64,000 bases of DNA, from positions 1,886-65,885 of the forward strand of contig NZ_LMEF01000012.1 in NCBI RefSeq assembly GCF_001427905.1, in the 5' to 3' direction. This document shows, one piece after another, positions 28,043 to 37,193 of this stretch. The position numbers were made by a program, and so were the translations under genes. The notes beneath the pieces were generated by a model that was not told the DNA's origin, ran no database searches, and saw only the letters and a list, made by a program, of their open reading frames with translations. This DNA is from Flavobacterium sp. Root420 (GTDB taxonomy: Bacteria > Bacteroidota > Bacteroidia > Flavobacteriales > Flavobacteriaceae). Each line of letters opens with the position of its first letter. Within the stretch, counting starts at the first letter, position 1.

Positions 28043-29179
28043 TTAGATCTTCTCAAAAACCACAGCCGTATTACAACCCCCAAATCCAGAAGCCGTTTTC
28101 AAAAATATTTCAATAGTTACCTCTTTATTTTTCTCAATCACATTAATCCTTTCACTGACACCAATTTCATCAAAACCTTTCGATTCGAAAAGTTGATTTT
28201 GATTTGCTGATTCAATTGCAATTACCGTTTCCAATAACCCTGAAGCGCCTAAAGTATGACCGTAAAATCCTTTTAAACTATTGAGCGGAACATTTTGTAA
28301 ATCCAAACGATTCAAAGCAATCGCTTCCATTTCGTCGTTGAACGGAGTTGCGGTTCCGTGCGCCGAAATATAATCAATTTGATCCGAATTTATTTTTGCT
28401 TCTTTCATCGCATTCTGAATACTTCGGAACAAACCTTCGCCTGTTCTTGAAGGTCCCGAAATATGATTCGCATCATTTATGGAACTATCTCCAATCACTT
28501 TTATTTTAGCATTTCTGGCTTCCGCCGAAACTAAAACAGCAGCTGTTGCTTCGCCCAAACTTACGCCGGTTCTGTTTTTAGAATACGGTTTACAAGGCAA
28601 ATCGCTCATTGCCTGAAAAGCATTAAAACCAGATAAAACAAATTCTGAAACTTCGTCGCCGGCAACTACAAAAATGTTATCGTAAAGCTCCGACTGAATC
28701 ATTCTTTTAGCAACAGATATTGCTAAAATTCCAGAAACACAAGCATTCGAAACTACAATTGGCGTTGTTTTAAATCCGAAGAAATTGGCAACATTTTGAG
28801 CCAAAACATCTAAATGTGCGTTTTGAAAACTGATTTTAGAATTCTCTTTTAAAGCCGTAACATTTCCTTTTGTAGTAGAAAGTATAAAAGCTGTTTTCGA
28901 ATTTAATTCAATACCGGAATTTTTGATCATCGGTTCTAAAGCCAAAATCATCATTTTCTCTAAACGAGAATATTTGGTTTCAGTACTTATCTTTTCAAAA
29001 GCACTGTTTATTTTTTCATCAGCGATAATAGAAGCATAAAATGGCATCGGCATCAAAGAAATATCCTGATGCAATTGAAGTCCCGAATCGCCACGCAAAA
29101 TCGCTTCGATATTCGATGGAACATCAAAACCTAAAGGCGTGATACAATTGGTTTCATTTATATATACTTCTCTTATCAT
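28043..29179 (-). CDS. Beta-ketoacyl-[ACP] synthase
   Basis: 378 aa. Intact triad: Cys147 in VVSNACVSGILAI, His in ISAHGTATPFND, and Lys/His in KGFYGHTLGASG. It is somewhat shorter than FabF, as for aryl polyene cluster enzymes. It may start or extend either the aryl polyene or the alkyl chain; context cannot separate these. Confidence 0.9.
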   Translation of the reverse strand: MIREVYINETNCITPLGFDVPSNIEAILRGDSGLQLHQDISLMPMPFYASIIADEKINSAFEKISTETKYSRLEKMMILALEPMIKNSGIELNSKTAFILSTTKGNVTALKENSKISFQNAHLDVLAQNVANFFGFKTTPIVVSNACVSGILAISVAKRMIQSELYDNIFVVAGDEVSEFVLSGFNAFQAMSDLPCKPYSKNRTGVSLGEATAAVLVSAEARNAKIKVIGDSSINDANHISGPSRTGEGLFRSIQNAMKEAKINSDQIDYISAHGTATPFNDEMEAIALNRLDLQNVPLNSLKGFYGHTLGASGLLETVIAIESANQNQLFESKGFDEIGVSERINVIEKNKEVTIEIFLKTASGFGGCNTAVVFEKI

Positions 29180-29195
29180 TTTGTGATTTTTATTG

Positions 29196-29280
29196 AACGC
29201 TGAAATGGAACGCAGATGACACGGATTTAAGCGGATTTACACTGATTTTTTATTTGTGTAAATTGGTGTAATTAGTGTTT
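29196..29280. repeat. Intergenic repeat (AAACACTAATT type), inverted copy
   Basis: The 25-nt block 29256-29280 is the reverse complement of 26726-26750 with three changes. A 7-bp perfect stem TTTACAC/GTGTAAA lies at 29236-29262. It fills the gap between the thioesterase and the KS gene. Confidence 0.72.
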
Positions 29281-29729
29281 TATTTCAACAATCCCACTTT
29301 TCGTTTCCATTCTTCATAAAAAGGAGGATTCGTCAGCATTAAGTTTCCTTCTTGATCTAAAAATACCTGAACGGTTTCGCCGGTACAGGCAACTTCGCCT
29401 TTTTCGTCTATAATTTTAAAACGGTAAATCATTTTGGCGGCTGGTGTATCGACAACGGTTGTTTCTATAGTTACAACATCGCCGTAACGTAAAGACAATT
29501 TGTGTTCGCATTTCGATTTTACAATTGGAGTAGTAAAACCGGTTTTTGCAATGTCCAAATACGTAAGCCCGTGTTCGCGTCCAAAGGCTTCTCTTCCATC
29601 TTCAAAATAGGTAATATAATTTCCGTGCCAAACAATTCCAAGCGGATCAGTTTCGTTAAAACGAATTCTGATTTCGTGCGAAACGGTTAGGGCAATGGCT
29701 TCGTTATACTGTTCTTTTCTTTTTGTCAT
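29280..29729 (-). CDS. Hotdog acyl-CoA/acyl-ACP thioesterase (4HBT type)
   Basis: 149 aa from the ATG at 29729; an ATG at 29741 is also in frame. The 4HBT catalytic motif is clear: NETDPLGIVWHGNYITYFED, with the nucleophile/base Asp in TDPLG. It overlaps the 3' end of the ABC permease gene. It may release a chain from ACP or proofread misprimed carriers; aryl polyene clusters also carry such a thioesterase. Confidence 0.88.
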   Translation of the reverse strand: MTKRKEQYNEAIALTVSHEIRIRFNETDPLGIVWHGNYITYFEDGREAFGREHGLTYLDIAKTGFTTPIVKSKCEHKLSLRYGDVVTIETTVVDTPAAKMIYRFKIIDEKGEVACTGETVQVFLDQEGNLMLTNPPFYEEWKRKVGLLK

Positions 29730-30987
29730 AAAATAAGGCAATGGAAGTTGTGATTATAAAGAACAAAAATAGCAAACTTATTTTTGGGATGATTTCGACG
29801 AAAGAAACGTTGCGTAATAAAACATCGTAAAAAGCTTCCAATCCCCAATTCATAGGCGATGATTTGGCTATAATCTGCATAATTTTTGGCATCGCAAAAA
29901 CAGGAACCCACACGCCTCCAACAGCAGCTAAAATAATAACACTTGTCGCACCAAACGGTGCCGATTGTTCCTGAGTGCTCGCAACAGTTCCTAATAAAAT
30001 TCCGAAACCAATTGCGGCAAAACCAGAAAATAAAGCCACAACACTCATCAAAAACAAATGCCCTTCCACATTTAATGGAGGTAAACCAATATGTGGAAAA
30101 AGGAAAATTGCAACGGCAACCATCATATAAAACTGAATCATACAGATTATTAAATACGTAATGGTTTTTCCGATAATGACAATTAAATTTGAAACCGGAT
30201 TGGTCAATAAACGCACAAATGTTCCCTGTGATTTTTCTTTTACAATATTGATGGACAAAGGAATTACAATAAAAAATATGGCAAAAAGTGTCCAGGCCGG
30301 AACGTTGTGTTGCACCGAATTAGGCAATACTTCCTTATTGTTTATTCTTGGAATTATTTCTTTGAAAGTAATAAAACTCTTTTGATCGAATTTCGTGTTT
30401 TCTTCGCCCAATTGATTTTGAAAAGTGGTGTAAATGGACTTGGTTTCGATCTGAGAAATCATTTTGTCAATCGCATTCATAACCGAAGTTTTGAAACTCA
30501 TTTGAACGGCCGGATCAAAATACAATTTAACTTCTTTTTGCTGTAAAACTTTTGAGGTTTCGGGTTTGGCAACAGAATCTGTAAAACCCATTTTGCTCAC
30601 AATGTTTTGTACATTCTGATCAACTTTGGCTTGTAAATCAACACTTAAATCTTTCGGAATTACAATCGCCAGCTTAAATTTTCCTTTGTAAACATTTTCG
30701 CGCGCAATTTCTTCTGTAATAGGCTGATTATCGATTTGAGTTACAACATCGAATGCATTATTGTTTTGTAGATTATCAAAAACCGTCTTTGAAACTGAAC
30801 CTTTGTCGTTATCGACCAATAAAATCTGAATTTTAGTATCACTTACGGTTTTAAAGGTACTATCCTGAATGATAGTAACTGTGATCACAAGTATCAAAGG
30901 CATGATGAACAGAATGATCAAACCGCCTAAATCGCGTTTCAGCAATAAAAATTCTTTTACGATCGACATCCAAATTTTATATAGCAT
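29704..30987 (-). CDS. ABC-2 type transporter permease
   Basis: 427 aa. One N-terminal TM (about 20-42), a large extracytoplasmic domain, then a group of five TMs from about 230 to 420, the ABC2_membrane_3 layout. It overlaps the ATPase gene by 11 nt and the thioesterase gene by 26-38 nt. With the ATPase it forms a half-size exporter, perhaps for pigment or a lipid precursor. Confidence 0.9.
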   Translation of the reverse strand: MLYKIWMSIVKEFLLLKRDLGGLIILFIMPLILVITVTIIQDSTFKTVSDTKIQILLVDNDKGSVSKTVFDNLQNNNAFDVVTQIDNQPITEEIARENVYKGKFKLAIVIPKDLSVDLQAKVDQNVQNIVSKMGFTDSVAKPETSKVLQQKEVKLYFDPAVQMSFKTSVMNAIDKMISQIETKSIYTTFQNQLGEENTKFDQKSFITFKEIIPRINNKEVLPNSVQHNVPAWTLFAIFFIVIPLSINIVKEKSQGTFVRLLTNPVSNLIVIIGKTITYLIICMIQFYMMVAVAIFLFPHIGLPPLNVEGHLFLMSVVALFSGFAAIGFGILLGTVASTQEQSAPFGATSVIILAAVGGVWVPVFAMPKIMQIIAKSSPMNWGLEAFYDVLLRNVSFVEIIPKISLLFLFFIITTSIALFYDKKKRTV

Positions 30988-31729
30988 CTCTAAAGTCTTT
31001 ACCGGTTAATGAAATAAAAACTTCTTCGAGATTTCTCGCTTCTTCAACAGACGCAATCAAAGTTGATGGCGTGCCTTGCGCATAAATTCGGCCTTGGTCT
31101 AAGATGGCAATGGTGTCGCAAAAATCTTCGGCTTCCGCTAAATGATGTGAGGTATAAATAATTGTAGTTCCGTTTTGGTTTAATACTTTTAAATAATCCA
31201 AAATAGCATTTTTAGATTGTACATCAACACCAACCGTTGGTTCATCTAAAAACAAAACTTTCGGATTGTGCAGAATTCCGGCAATCAAATTGACTCTTCG
31301 TTTCATTCCGCCCGAAAAGGTTTCAATGCGTTTGTCAGCGAATTTCAAAAGTCCCAAAAGATCTAACGTTTCGATTACTTTATCTTTTAAATCAGAACCT
31401 TTCAAACCGTACATACTTCCAAAATAGTGGAGATTTTCACGCGCCGTCAAAGTTGGATATAAAGCATATTCCTGAGGAACAACGCCAATGATCTTTTTGA
31501 TTTTTGCGGCATGATGCGAATAGTCCAGATTATTAATCGTGAAATGTCCTGAAGTAGGTTTGATTAATCCGCAGAGCATCGAAATTAAAGTGGTTTTTCC
31601 GGCCCCATTTGGTCCAAGTAAACCAAAAATCTGACCTTCGTTTATGTCCAGCGAAACGTCATTCAAAGAAAACATTTCTGCGTCTTTGTACTTTTTCGAA
31701 AGGGATTCTATTTTTATAATGGAATTCAA
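30977..31729 (-). CDS. ABC transporter ATP-binding protein
   Basis: 250 aa. Walker A GPNGAGKTT, signature FSGGMKRRVNL, Walker B VLFLDEPTVGVD and the switch His in YTSHHLAEAE are all present. It belongs to the drug/lipid exporter class and works with the permease encoded next. Confidence 0.95.
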   Translation of the reverse strand: MNSIIKIESLSKKYKDAEMFSLNDVSLDINEGQIFGLLGPNGAGKTTLISMLCGLIKPTSGHFTINNLDYSHHAAKIKKIIGVVPQEYALYPTLTARENLHYFGSMYGLKGSDLKDKVIETLDLLGLLKFADKRIETFSGGMKRRVNLIAGILHNPKVLFLDEPTVGVDVQSKNAILDYLKVLNQNGTTIIYTSHHLAEAEDFCDTIAILDQGRIYAQGTPSTLIASVEEARNLEEVFISLTGKDFRDAI

Positions 31730-31736
31730 AATATAT

Positions 31737-32735
31737 TTAGCTGATTGCTTTTTTTAGTTTTTTGAAAAAGATTTCTTCGCGATTCGCAATGGCCAAAAGT
31801 TCATCTGCAATGGCGTTGTAAGCGTCTTCTTTAGCGCTTCTGTTTTTGTAAATTCGGGACGCTTCTACGGCAAAATCTCTCCAGGAATCTCCAATTTGAG
31901 TCATTTCTTTCGAAAGATTTTTCAATTCTTCATTACCCAAAATAACCGAAGCTTCTTGTAAAAACGCGGCGTAAATAAAACGGAAACCACCGCCTCCGGT
32001 TCCAATTTCTTCCTGCATGCGTACCATTTGCGCCAGGTAATGATTGGCTTTTCTGACACCGTGTTTTGCAGGCCATTTTCTGATTCGGCGAGAAACAAAT
32101 CTAATTCCGTTAACACCTACAATTGGCATTGGCGCGAGCATAGTGCGACACGTATCTTTGATTCCCTTAATGATCGCACTTTTAAAATCAACCTCATTCG
32201 GAACCTGAATTGGATAATACATCTGACCTCTTGGAGCAAACGCACCTTTGGCAAAACGTACTTTCTCTAGTTCATTATGCGTCAAAGTTGTAACGGTTTC
32301 CATCACAGGATCGCTGATCAAATAATCAGTTTCGGTTTTTCCGTACACGACTAAATTATGAGCGTTGAAATGAAAACGGTATTCATCCGGAAAATAAGTA
32401 AGGTTGTAAACACCAACTTGTAATCCGGTTGGAATATTATTTTTTAAATTTTCATCCAAAGCTTTAGTAGCACTTGAAACAGATGAAAATTTTTGTCTTT
32501 TTATTTTAAGATTTAAACGGCTTGCAACTTTATTAAAAATCTGTCCAGGCAAAGTTCTATAGCTGATTGCCGGCGCGTGATTTACTTTTATGAAAGGCAA
32601 ATACACGAACAAAAGTCCAGAACCAATTCCGAAAACCATCGGTTCGCTGATGTTCAATCCGCTGTTTTTTAGCAAATTTGACGCTACTCCATTTTCACAA
32701 TGAGCAGATTGATGGTGTGTAAAAGTAACTTGCAT
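31737..32735 (-). CDS. BtrH N-terminal-domain protein; candidate acyltransferase
   Basis: 332 aa. The N-terminus HHQSAHCENGVASNLLKNSG matches the BtrH domain, which in butirosin synthesis moves an acyl group from an ACP to an amino sugar. Cys14 is followed by a DPVMET segment near residue 140 as in papain-like folds. The C-terminal 150 residues are helical. In a pigment whose final step joins an ACP-bound polyene acid to a resorcinol hydroxyl, this is a natural ester-synthase candidate. The family call is good; the role is inference. Confidence 0.78.
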   Translation of the reverse strand: MQVTFTHHQSAHCENGVASNLLKNSGLNISEPMVFGIGSGLLFVYLPFIKVNHAPAISYRTLPGQIFNKVASRLNLKIKRQKFSSVSSATKALDENLKNNIPTGLQVGVYNLTYFPDEYRFHFNAHNLVVYGKTETDYLISDPVMETVTTLTHNELEKVRFAKGAFAPRGQMYYPIQVPNEVDFKSAIIKGIKDTCRTMLAPMPIVGVNGIRFVSRRIRKWPAKHGVRKANHYLAQMVRMQEEIGTGGGGFRFIYAAFLQEASVILGNEELKNLSKEMTQIGDSWRDFAVEASRIYKNRSAKEDAYNAIADELLAIANREEIFFKKLKKAIS

Positions 32736-33139
32736 TAATCTGTTTTAAAGTTTTTTAATTCGGCTATTGAAATGTCAAAAGCGTCTGCATATTTTTGTAA
32801 AATTTTGTCGTTTAGTTTGGCGAAAACGGCTGGCTTAAAATGTCTTTTTACACGCCATTTCCACATGTCAACATAACCGGAAAGAATCGTAAGATCCATT
32901 TTGTTGAGTTCCATATAATAACAAATCGGACTCAATTCTCCAATCTGAACTTTTAGTTTTGCTTCTTCGGCACGTTCTTTTATATCATCAATCGCGTTCG
33001 AAAGTGCAATGGCTTTTGGTTCCCAGCCGGTACTTAAAGCCGTTGTATAATTGCCGTTTTCATCGGTAGCATAAACAAGTTCTTTAAGGTTCTTTTTGCT
33101 TAAATTTCCATCGTGCTGAGGTACATTTTCTTTTTCCAT
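32735..33139 (-). CDS. Small conserved protein of unknown function
   Basis: 134 aa, soluble, helical, with no Cys-rich or TM part. It overlaps the BtrH-like gene by one base, so the two are translated together and may work as a pair. The Met-rich middle (ICYYMELNKMDLTILSGYVD) and WKWRVKRHFKP block have no match I recognise. Confidence 0.72.
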   Translation of the reverse strand: MEKENVPQHDGNLSKKNLKELVYATDENGNYTTALSTGWEPKAIALSNAIDDIKERAEEAKLKVQIGELSPICYYMELNKMDLTILSGYVDMWKWRVKRHFKPAVFAKLNDKILQKYADAFDISIAELKNFKTD

Positions 33140-33164
33140 GACGGGTTTTAGTTTTCGATTAGAA

Positions 33165-33629
33165 TTAAGTGGTTGCCGAAATCGTCTTCTGAATAAACAA
33201 ATTAATCTCGCATTCTAAAAGTAGTTGGTCTTCAAGTAAGCTTTCACAGCTCATTGTACATAAAGTATAATCGTCGCCAACAAATTTTGAAACCAAAGTC
33301 GCTTTGGTTGTAATGCTGTCGCCAACTTTTGGTAATGAATAAATTTGCAGGTTTTTTAAAGCACTGATAAAACCTATAACGTTAACATTCTCATTTTCTG
33401 TACCGTCTTCATCAAAAAAGTATTTTTTTCCAACAATTGACGAACAAGTCTGGGCTGTGTTTTCGATTAAACCGGCTTCTGTAAAAATGTTTTTGTCGAC
33501 AAAAATATTATCTTCTTTGATCAAAAAAATGGTTTCTACAAAGTTGGCATCGATATCTAAAATCAAATCGACCATCAGCATTGGAGCTCGATGGGGCAAG
33601 TAATTTTGGATGTCAACTCCGACTTTCAT
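33165..33629 (-). CDS. 3-hydroxyacyl-ACP dehydratase-like (hotdog), catalytic His present
   Basis: 154 aa. The FabZ-type opening NYLPHRAPMLMVDLI keeps the catalytic His, and EAGLIENTAQTCSS keeps the Glu/Asn-containing helix. It is paired with the next hotdog gene (8 nt apart), recalling the heterodimeric dehydratase of aryl polyene clusters. It is the better candidate for the active subunit. Confidence 0.85.
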   Translation of the reverse strand: MKVGVDIQNYLPHRAPMLMVDLILDIDANFVETIFLIKEDNIFVDKNIFTEAGLIENTAQTCSSIVGKKYFFDEDGTENENVNVIGFISALKNLQIYSLPKVGDSITTKATLVSKFVGDDYTLCTMSCESLLEDQLLLECEINLFIQKTISATT

Positions 33630-33637
33630 ATTCTTTT

Positions 33638-34069
33638 TTATTTGGCTAAAACGGTTTTCATTTGTCCGCTTGCAATTTCTTCATTATTCAAAAAAGTCAC
33701 AATGTCAACCAGAGTGATTCCACCAAATTCCTGTAAAATCGTAATGGTCGATTGAATCGTATCGTTGATTTGAGGCAATTTTTTGATTTCAATATCTTTA
33801 ATCGAACCGATATAACCGGTTGGTGCAATTTCGTTCTTTAAAAAAAACTGATAACCGGTATGCAAGGCCACAGATTGTGCCATATGTTCGATTAAACCTG
33901 CTTCTAAAAAAGTATTTTCTTCTAAAAAAATATTGTCATTCTCAATTTTCAAACCGGCAACCAATGAAGTTTCAGAATAAGAAAACAGGCGATCTACCAT
34001 TACAAAAGGAAACTTCTGCGGTAATAAATTTCCAACAGCTTCTTTTTCTAAAAGTATTGTAGTTTCCAT
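33638..34069 (-). CDS. 3-hydroxyacyl-ACP dehydratase-like (hotdog), His replaced by Gln
   Basis: 143 aa from the ATG at 34069, which overlaps the KAS III stop as TAATG; two more codons are open to a TTG. The opening NLLPQKFPFVMVDRL has Gln where the FabZ His stands, while EAGLIEHMAQSVALHTGY keeps the Glu. Together with the neighbouring gene it may form a heterodimer in which the two chains share one active site. Confidence 0.83.
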   Translation of the reverse strand: METTILLEKEAVGNLLPQKFPFVMVDRLFSYSETSLVAGLKIENDNIFLEENTFLEAGLIEHMAQSVALHTGYQFFLKNEIAPTGYIGSIKDIEIKKLPQINDTIQSTITILQEFGGITLVDIVTFLNNEEIASGQMKTVLAK

Positions 34070-35202
34070 TAGCAAACCGTTAAATAAGCGTACGCAAATG
34101 AGAATCTTCCGCTTTCCGGAACAGACAATAAAATGCGGTCGCCTTTTTTTAATTTACCAGAGTTCATTAATTCTTCAACAGCAATATAAATAGATGCTGA
34201 TCCAACATTTCCAACTCTCAGAAGGTTCATAAACCATTTTTCATCGGTAATTACGATTCCTTTTTCATTCAGTCCATTTTTCAATCCTTCAACAAAAAAA
34301 TGAGACGAAACGTGCGGTAAAAAATAATCAACTTCTTCGCCGGTAATATTATGTTTGGCCATGGCGTCACTCATACTCTCGACACCTTTTGGTAAAATAA
34401 ATTCGTCTAATAGTTTTACATCCTGTTTTACAGCAAAAACCGACTCGTTTAACCATTCATCTGGTTTGAAATCACTCCAAGGTTTGATTTCTCCATTTTC
34501 TAATTTATCTCCACCGGCATACATACAAGCTTCCAGTTCGAAGGCATAAGAATACGATTCCATCCATTCGATTTTTAACGAGATGTCTCCGCCAGGTTTA
34601 TTTTCTAATAAAAAAGCACCCGCTCCGTCAGACAACATCCAACGTAAAAAATCTTTTTTGAAAGCAATAATAGGCTGAGCTTCCAGATTTTTTAAGTTGA
34701 TGATTTCGTGATTGTATTTTGGAGACGAAAGCCAGGTTGAAACTTTTTCAGATCCTGTGCAAATCGCATTTTTAGAATTTCCTGAACGTATGGAAAGAAA
34801 ACCATATTTCAAGGCATTCATTCCGGAACAGCAAATTCCCATAGATGAATTCAATTCTACCGATCTGTTTTTCAATAAACCATGAACCATTGCAGCATGT
34901 GACGGTGCCAAAACATCCGGTGACGAGGTTCCGCAGGACAGTACTTCAACATTCTGATCTGTAAATTTTTCATCAAATAATTGTACAATAGCGTTTCGAG
35001 TCAGTTCGGCATTGCTATGTGTACTTTTGCCTTCTTTATCGACAGCGTAATATCGGCTTGTAATTTTATTATTACGCAAAATAATACGTCTTGCTTTTGA
35101 GGCTGTATCATTTATAAGTCCCAAATAGCTTTCCATTTCATCATTTGAAACAGCTTCATTTGGCAAATACTTTGCGGCTTTGGTAATATATACGTCAAAC
35201 AT
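34069..35202 (-). CDS. darB: KAS III (FabH-like) ketosynthase, DarB-like
   Basis: 377 aa, thiolase fold of the FabH class. Active Cys125 lies in SSMGICCSGMNAL; the conserved His and Asn are in the HVSSHFF and RVGNVGSASIYIA blocks. It is adjacent to a flavodoxin-like gene, the arrangement of darA-darB dialkylresorcinol operons. DarB condenses two ketoacyl chains into a cyclohexanedione that is then oxidised to the resorcinol. Symbol assigned from family and context. Confidence 0.85.
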   Translation of the reverse strand: MFDVYITKAAKYLPNEAVSNDEMESYLGLINDTASKARRIILRNNKITSRYYAVDKEGKSTHSNAELTRNAIVQLFDEKFTDQNVEVLSCGTSSPDVLAPSHAAMVHGLLKNRSVELNSSMGICCSGMNALKYGFLSIRSGNSKNAICTGSEKVSTWLSSPKYNHEIINLKNLEAQPIIAFKKDFLRWMLSDGAGAFLLENKPGGDISLKIEWMESYSYAFELEACMYAGGDKLENGEIKPWSDFKPDEWLNESVFAVKQDVKLLDEFILPKGVESMSDAMAKHNITGEEVDYFLPHVSSHFFVEGLKNGLNEKGIVITDEKWFMNLLRVGNVGSASIYIAVEELMNSGKLKKGDRILLSVPESGRFSFAYAYLTVC

Positions 35203-35218
35203 AATTTAATTTCCTCTT

Positions 35219-36145
35219 CTAAACTCCCTGATAATATTGAGTTTCCTTTTTTATTTTTTTGAACTTAAATGGATAGGTAATAAGATGCAATATATAGACT
35301 ATTGGTGAGATTAGCCATATAGCCAAGAATAAATAAACATAAAATATTTTAAGAAGCGTTTTTCTGTTTTTTTGATTTTTATGAATGATATTAGACCATT
35401 TATTAAATATTTTATTCGCTGTTTTATCTACCGTCACTAAATACGAACTGATTTTTACAGCGCCTATTTCGGCTAATTTTGGTTGTAAATCGTCTAATTT
35501 GTTTTGATTGAATTGGAAAAGTATTACTTCTCCAAATTTATCCGATTCCTGAATGTCTTTATCAGAAACTCCAGGCAACGGGAAAAAACCTAAATATTTT
35601 TCCTTTACTCCGGAAAACATCCAGTGTACAATTGTAATCACACTGATTAAATTTCCAACGCGATCGACCAACGCCACATTTCCAACCAGCTTCGCATTTA
35701 CATCACGCAATAAAACTTTTACTTTTTCCTGTGCCATAATCCACATATTTCGAGATCCGTTTATGGTAATGACTGGTGTATTGTTAAGAATGGTTTTTGC
35801 TTCGGCACTTTTCAGAAAAGAGTTCATCGGAATTGAAGGCGACAAATACCAAACCTGATAATGCAAAAGAACAAGATCGAATTTTGTATTCAGAATTTTC
35901 TCAGAAACTGGTTTTAAGGCTGTCGGAATCTGTAAAAAAGATTCGGGGAACGCGTCAAAAAAAGTGGTTTTATTCCAAGGAAAAGGAAAAGGTTTTTCTA
36001 ACTGAATTTCGTGAAAGGTTACTTTTATTTCCTCTGAATTTACAAAGGGTTTTGCAATATTTCGCGCAATAGATTCTAGTTGCCCAGATTGAGAATAAAA
36101 AATAACGAGAACATTTTTCATTTGATTTGAAGGCTTTGGTTGCAA
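35219..36145 (-). CDS. darA: Flavodoxin-like protein, DarA-like
   Basis: 308 aa. Flavodoxin phosphate-loop region VLVIFYSQSGQLESIARNIA, then a soluble FMN-fold domain and a C-terminal TM segment (about 270-295). Start could be the ATG eight codons in (MKNVLVIFYSQSG). It lies 16 nt before the KAS III gene. In dialkylresorcinol operons the partner of DarB is DarA, the aromatising enzyme, and proteins of this size next to DarB in Flavobacteria carry that name. The exact reaction is inferred. Confidence 0.75.
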   Translation of the reverse strand: MQPKPSNQMKNVLVIFYSQSGQLESIARNIAKPFVNSEEIKVTFHEIQLEKPFPFPWNKTTFFDAFPESFLQIPTALKPVSEKILNTKFDLVLLHYQVWYLSPSIPMNSFLKSAEAKTILNNTPVITINGSRNMWIMAQEKVKVLLRDVNAKLVGNVALVDRVGNLISVITIVHWMFSGVKEKYLGFFPLPGVSDKDIQESDKFGEVILFQFNQNKLDDLQPKLAEIGAVKISSYLVTVDKTANKIFNKWSNIIHKNQKNRKTLLKIFYVYLFLAIWLISPIVYILHLITYPFKFKKIKKETQYYQGV

Positions 36146-36221
36146 ACAAAAATAAGTAAATTTATTTAAACGAATTTTCTTGTTTAATGGTTTATTGCAA
36201 ATGGAAATAGGTTAGCAATTT

Positions 36222-36306
36222 TTCGCCACGAATTCACGAATTTTTCATAAAAAGATGCTCAAATTCTCAAAGTTATTAAAAAATAAATTCGTGAATTCGT
36301 GGCGAA
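36222..36306. repeat. Intergenic palindrome (TTCGCCACGAATTCAC type), second copy
   Basis: Perfect 22-nt arms 36222-36243 and 36285-36306 surround an AT-rich loop of 41 nt. A 21-nt part is identical to the inner arm of the repeat at 17741-17784. It sits between the acyltransferase and the flavodoxin-like gene. Confidence 0.9.
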
Positions 36307-36311
36307 TTTTT

Positions 36312-37193
36312 TTATCCTTTTAAATCATTCCAAAAATCGAAATAATTGAACCATTGCAAAGGATATTTTTGCAGGATGCTTTCGACACTTTTTACATATT
36401 CCTGTAACAAACCTTTTTCGTCGCGGTGTTTTACTGTCGCTTCTCTGGCGTATAAATGGTAATGAAGATTGGGTTCTTTCATTACATAAACAAAAACAAC
36501 AGGAACTTTTAATCTCGAAGCAATTAAAAAAGGACCTGCCGGAAAGTTGGCTTCTTTGCCCAGAATTTCTGCTGAAAGTGATTTGGTTCCTTCAAAATAA
36601 CGGTCTCCGGTAAAACAAACTAATTCGTTGTTTGCCAGTGCCGCATTGATCTCAAAAATATGGGACAAATCATCTTTGATGATGATAAATTTTACGGTCG
36701 GTTTTTGGGTAACACTCTCCAGATAATTTTTAATGGCAGAATGTTCTAGATCCGTTGTAACCAGATTAATTTGAAAATTTAGATCTATATCGCCCAGAAA
36801 GTGTTCTGCAATTTCAAAATTCCCAACGTGTGCGCTGATTAAAACACCTCCTTTTTTCTCAGCCAAAAGGTTTTTCAGAATTTCTATACCGTCAAATTCG
36901 TAAGTGAATTTGTTTCGCATTCCTGCGGAAATCGAAATTTTGTCAATAATAGTCTGCCCAAAAGTGTAGTAACTTTTGAAAACCATTTTTTTTGCCTGAA
37001 AATTGGAATAGTGAAGCCTTTCTTTAAAGTAATAAAAAATAGCGCGATTGCTCTTTTTAAGAAATAAGAAATAATAAGAGGCAACCAGATAAAGTAAGAC
37101 ATAAGCAGACTTGACACCCGCTTTTTGTATTAAAAAAACGAATATTCTATAGCCTAAAACTGTTCCTTTTGATTTGCCATCCCATTGACTCAT
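36312..37193 (-). CDS. Lysophospholipid/lipid A-type acyltransferase (LpxL/HtrB family)
   Basis: 293 aa. One N-terminal TM segment, then H(X4)E in ISAHVGNFEIAEH, the LpxL/HtrB signature. Inner-membrane enzyme transferring acyl from ACP to a lipid. It overlaps the ACP gene by one base. Aryl polyene clusters carry a similar acyltransferase, thought to attach the polyene to a lipid; here it may act on the pigment or its anchor. Confidence 0.88.
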   Translation of the reverse strand: MSQWDGKSKGTVLGYRIFVFLIQKAGVKSAYVLLYLVASYYFLFLKKSNRAIFYYFKERLHYSNFQAKKMVFKSYYTFGQTIIDKISISAGMRNKFTYEFDGIEILKNLLAEKKGGVLISAHVGNFEIAEHFLGDIDLNFQINLVTTDLEHSAIKNYLESVTQKPTVKFIIIKDDLSHIFEINAALANNELVCFTGDRYFEGTKSLSAEILGKEANFPAGPFLIASRLKVPVVFVYVMKEPNLHYHLYAREATVKHRDEKGLLQEYVKSVESILQKYPLQWFNYFDFWNDLKG

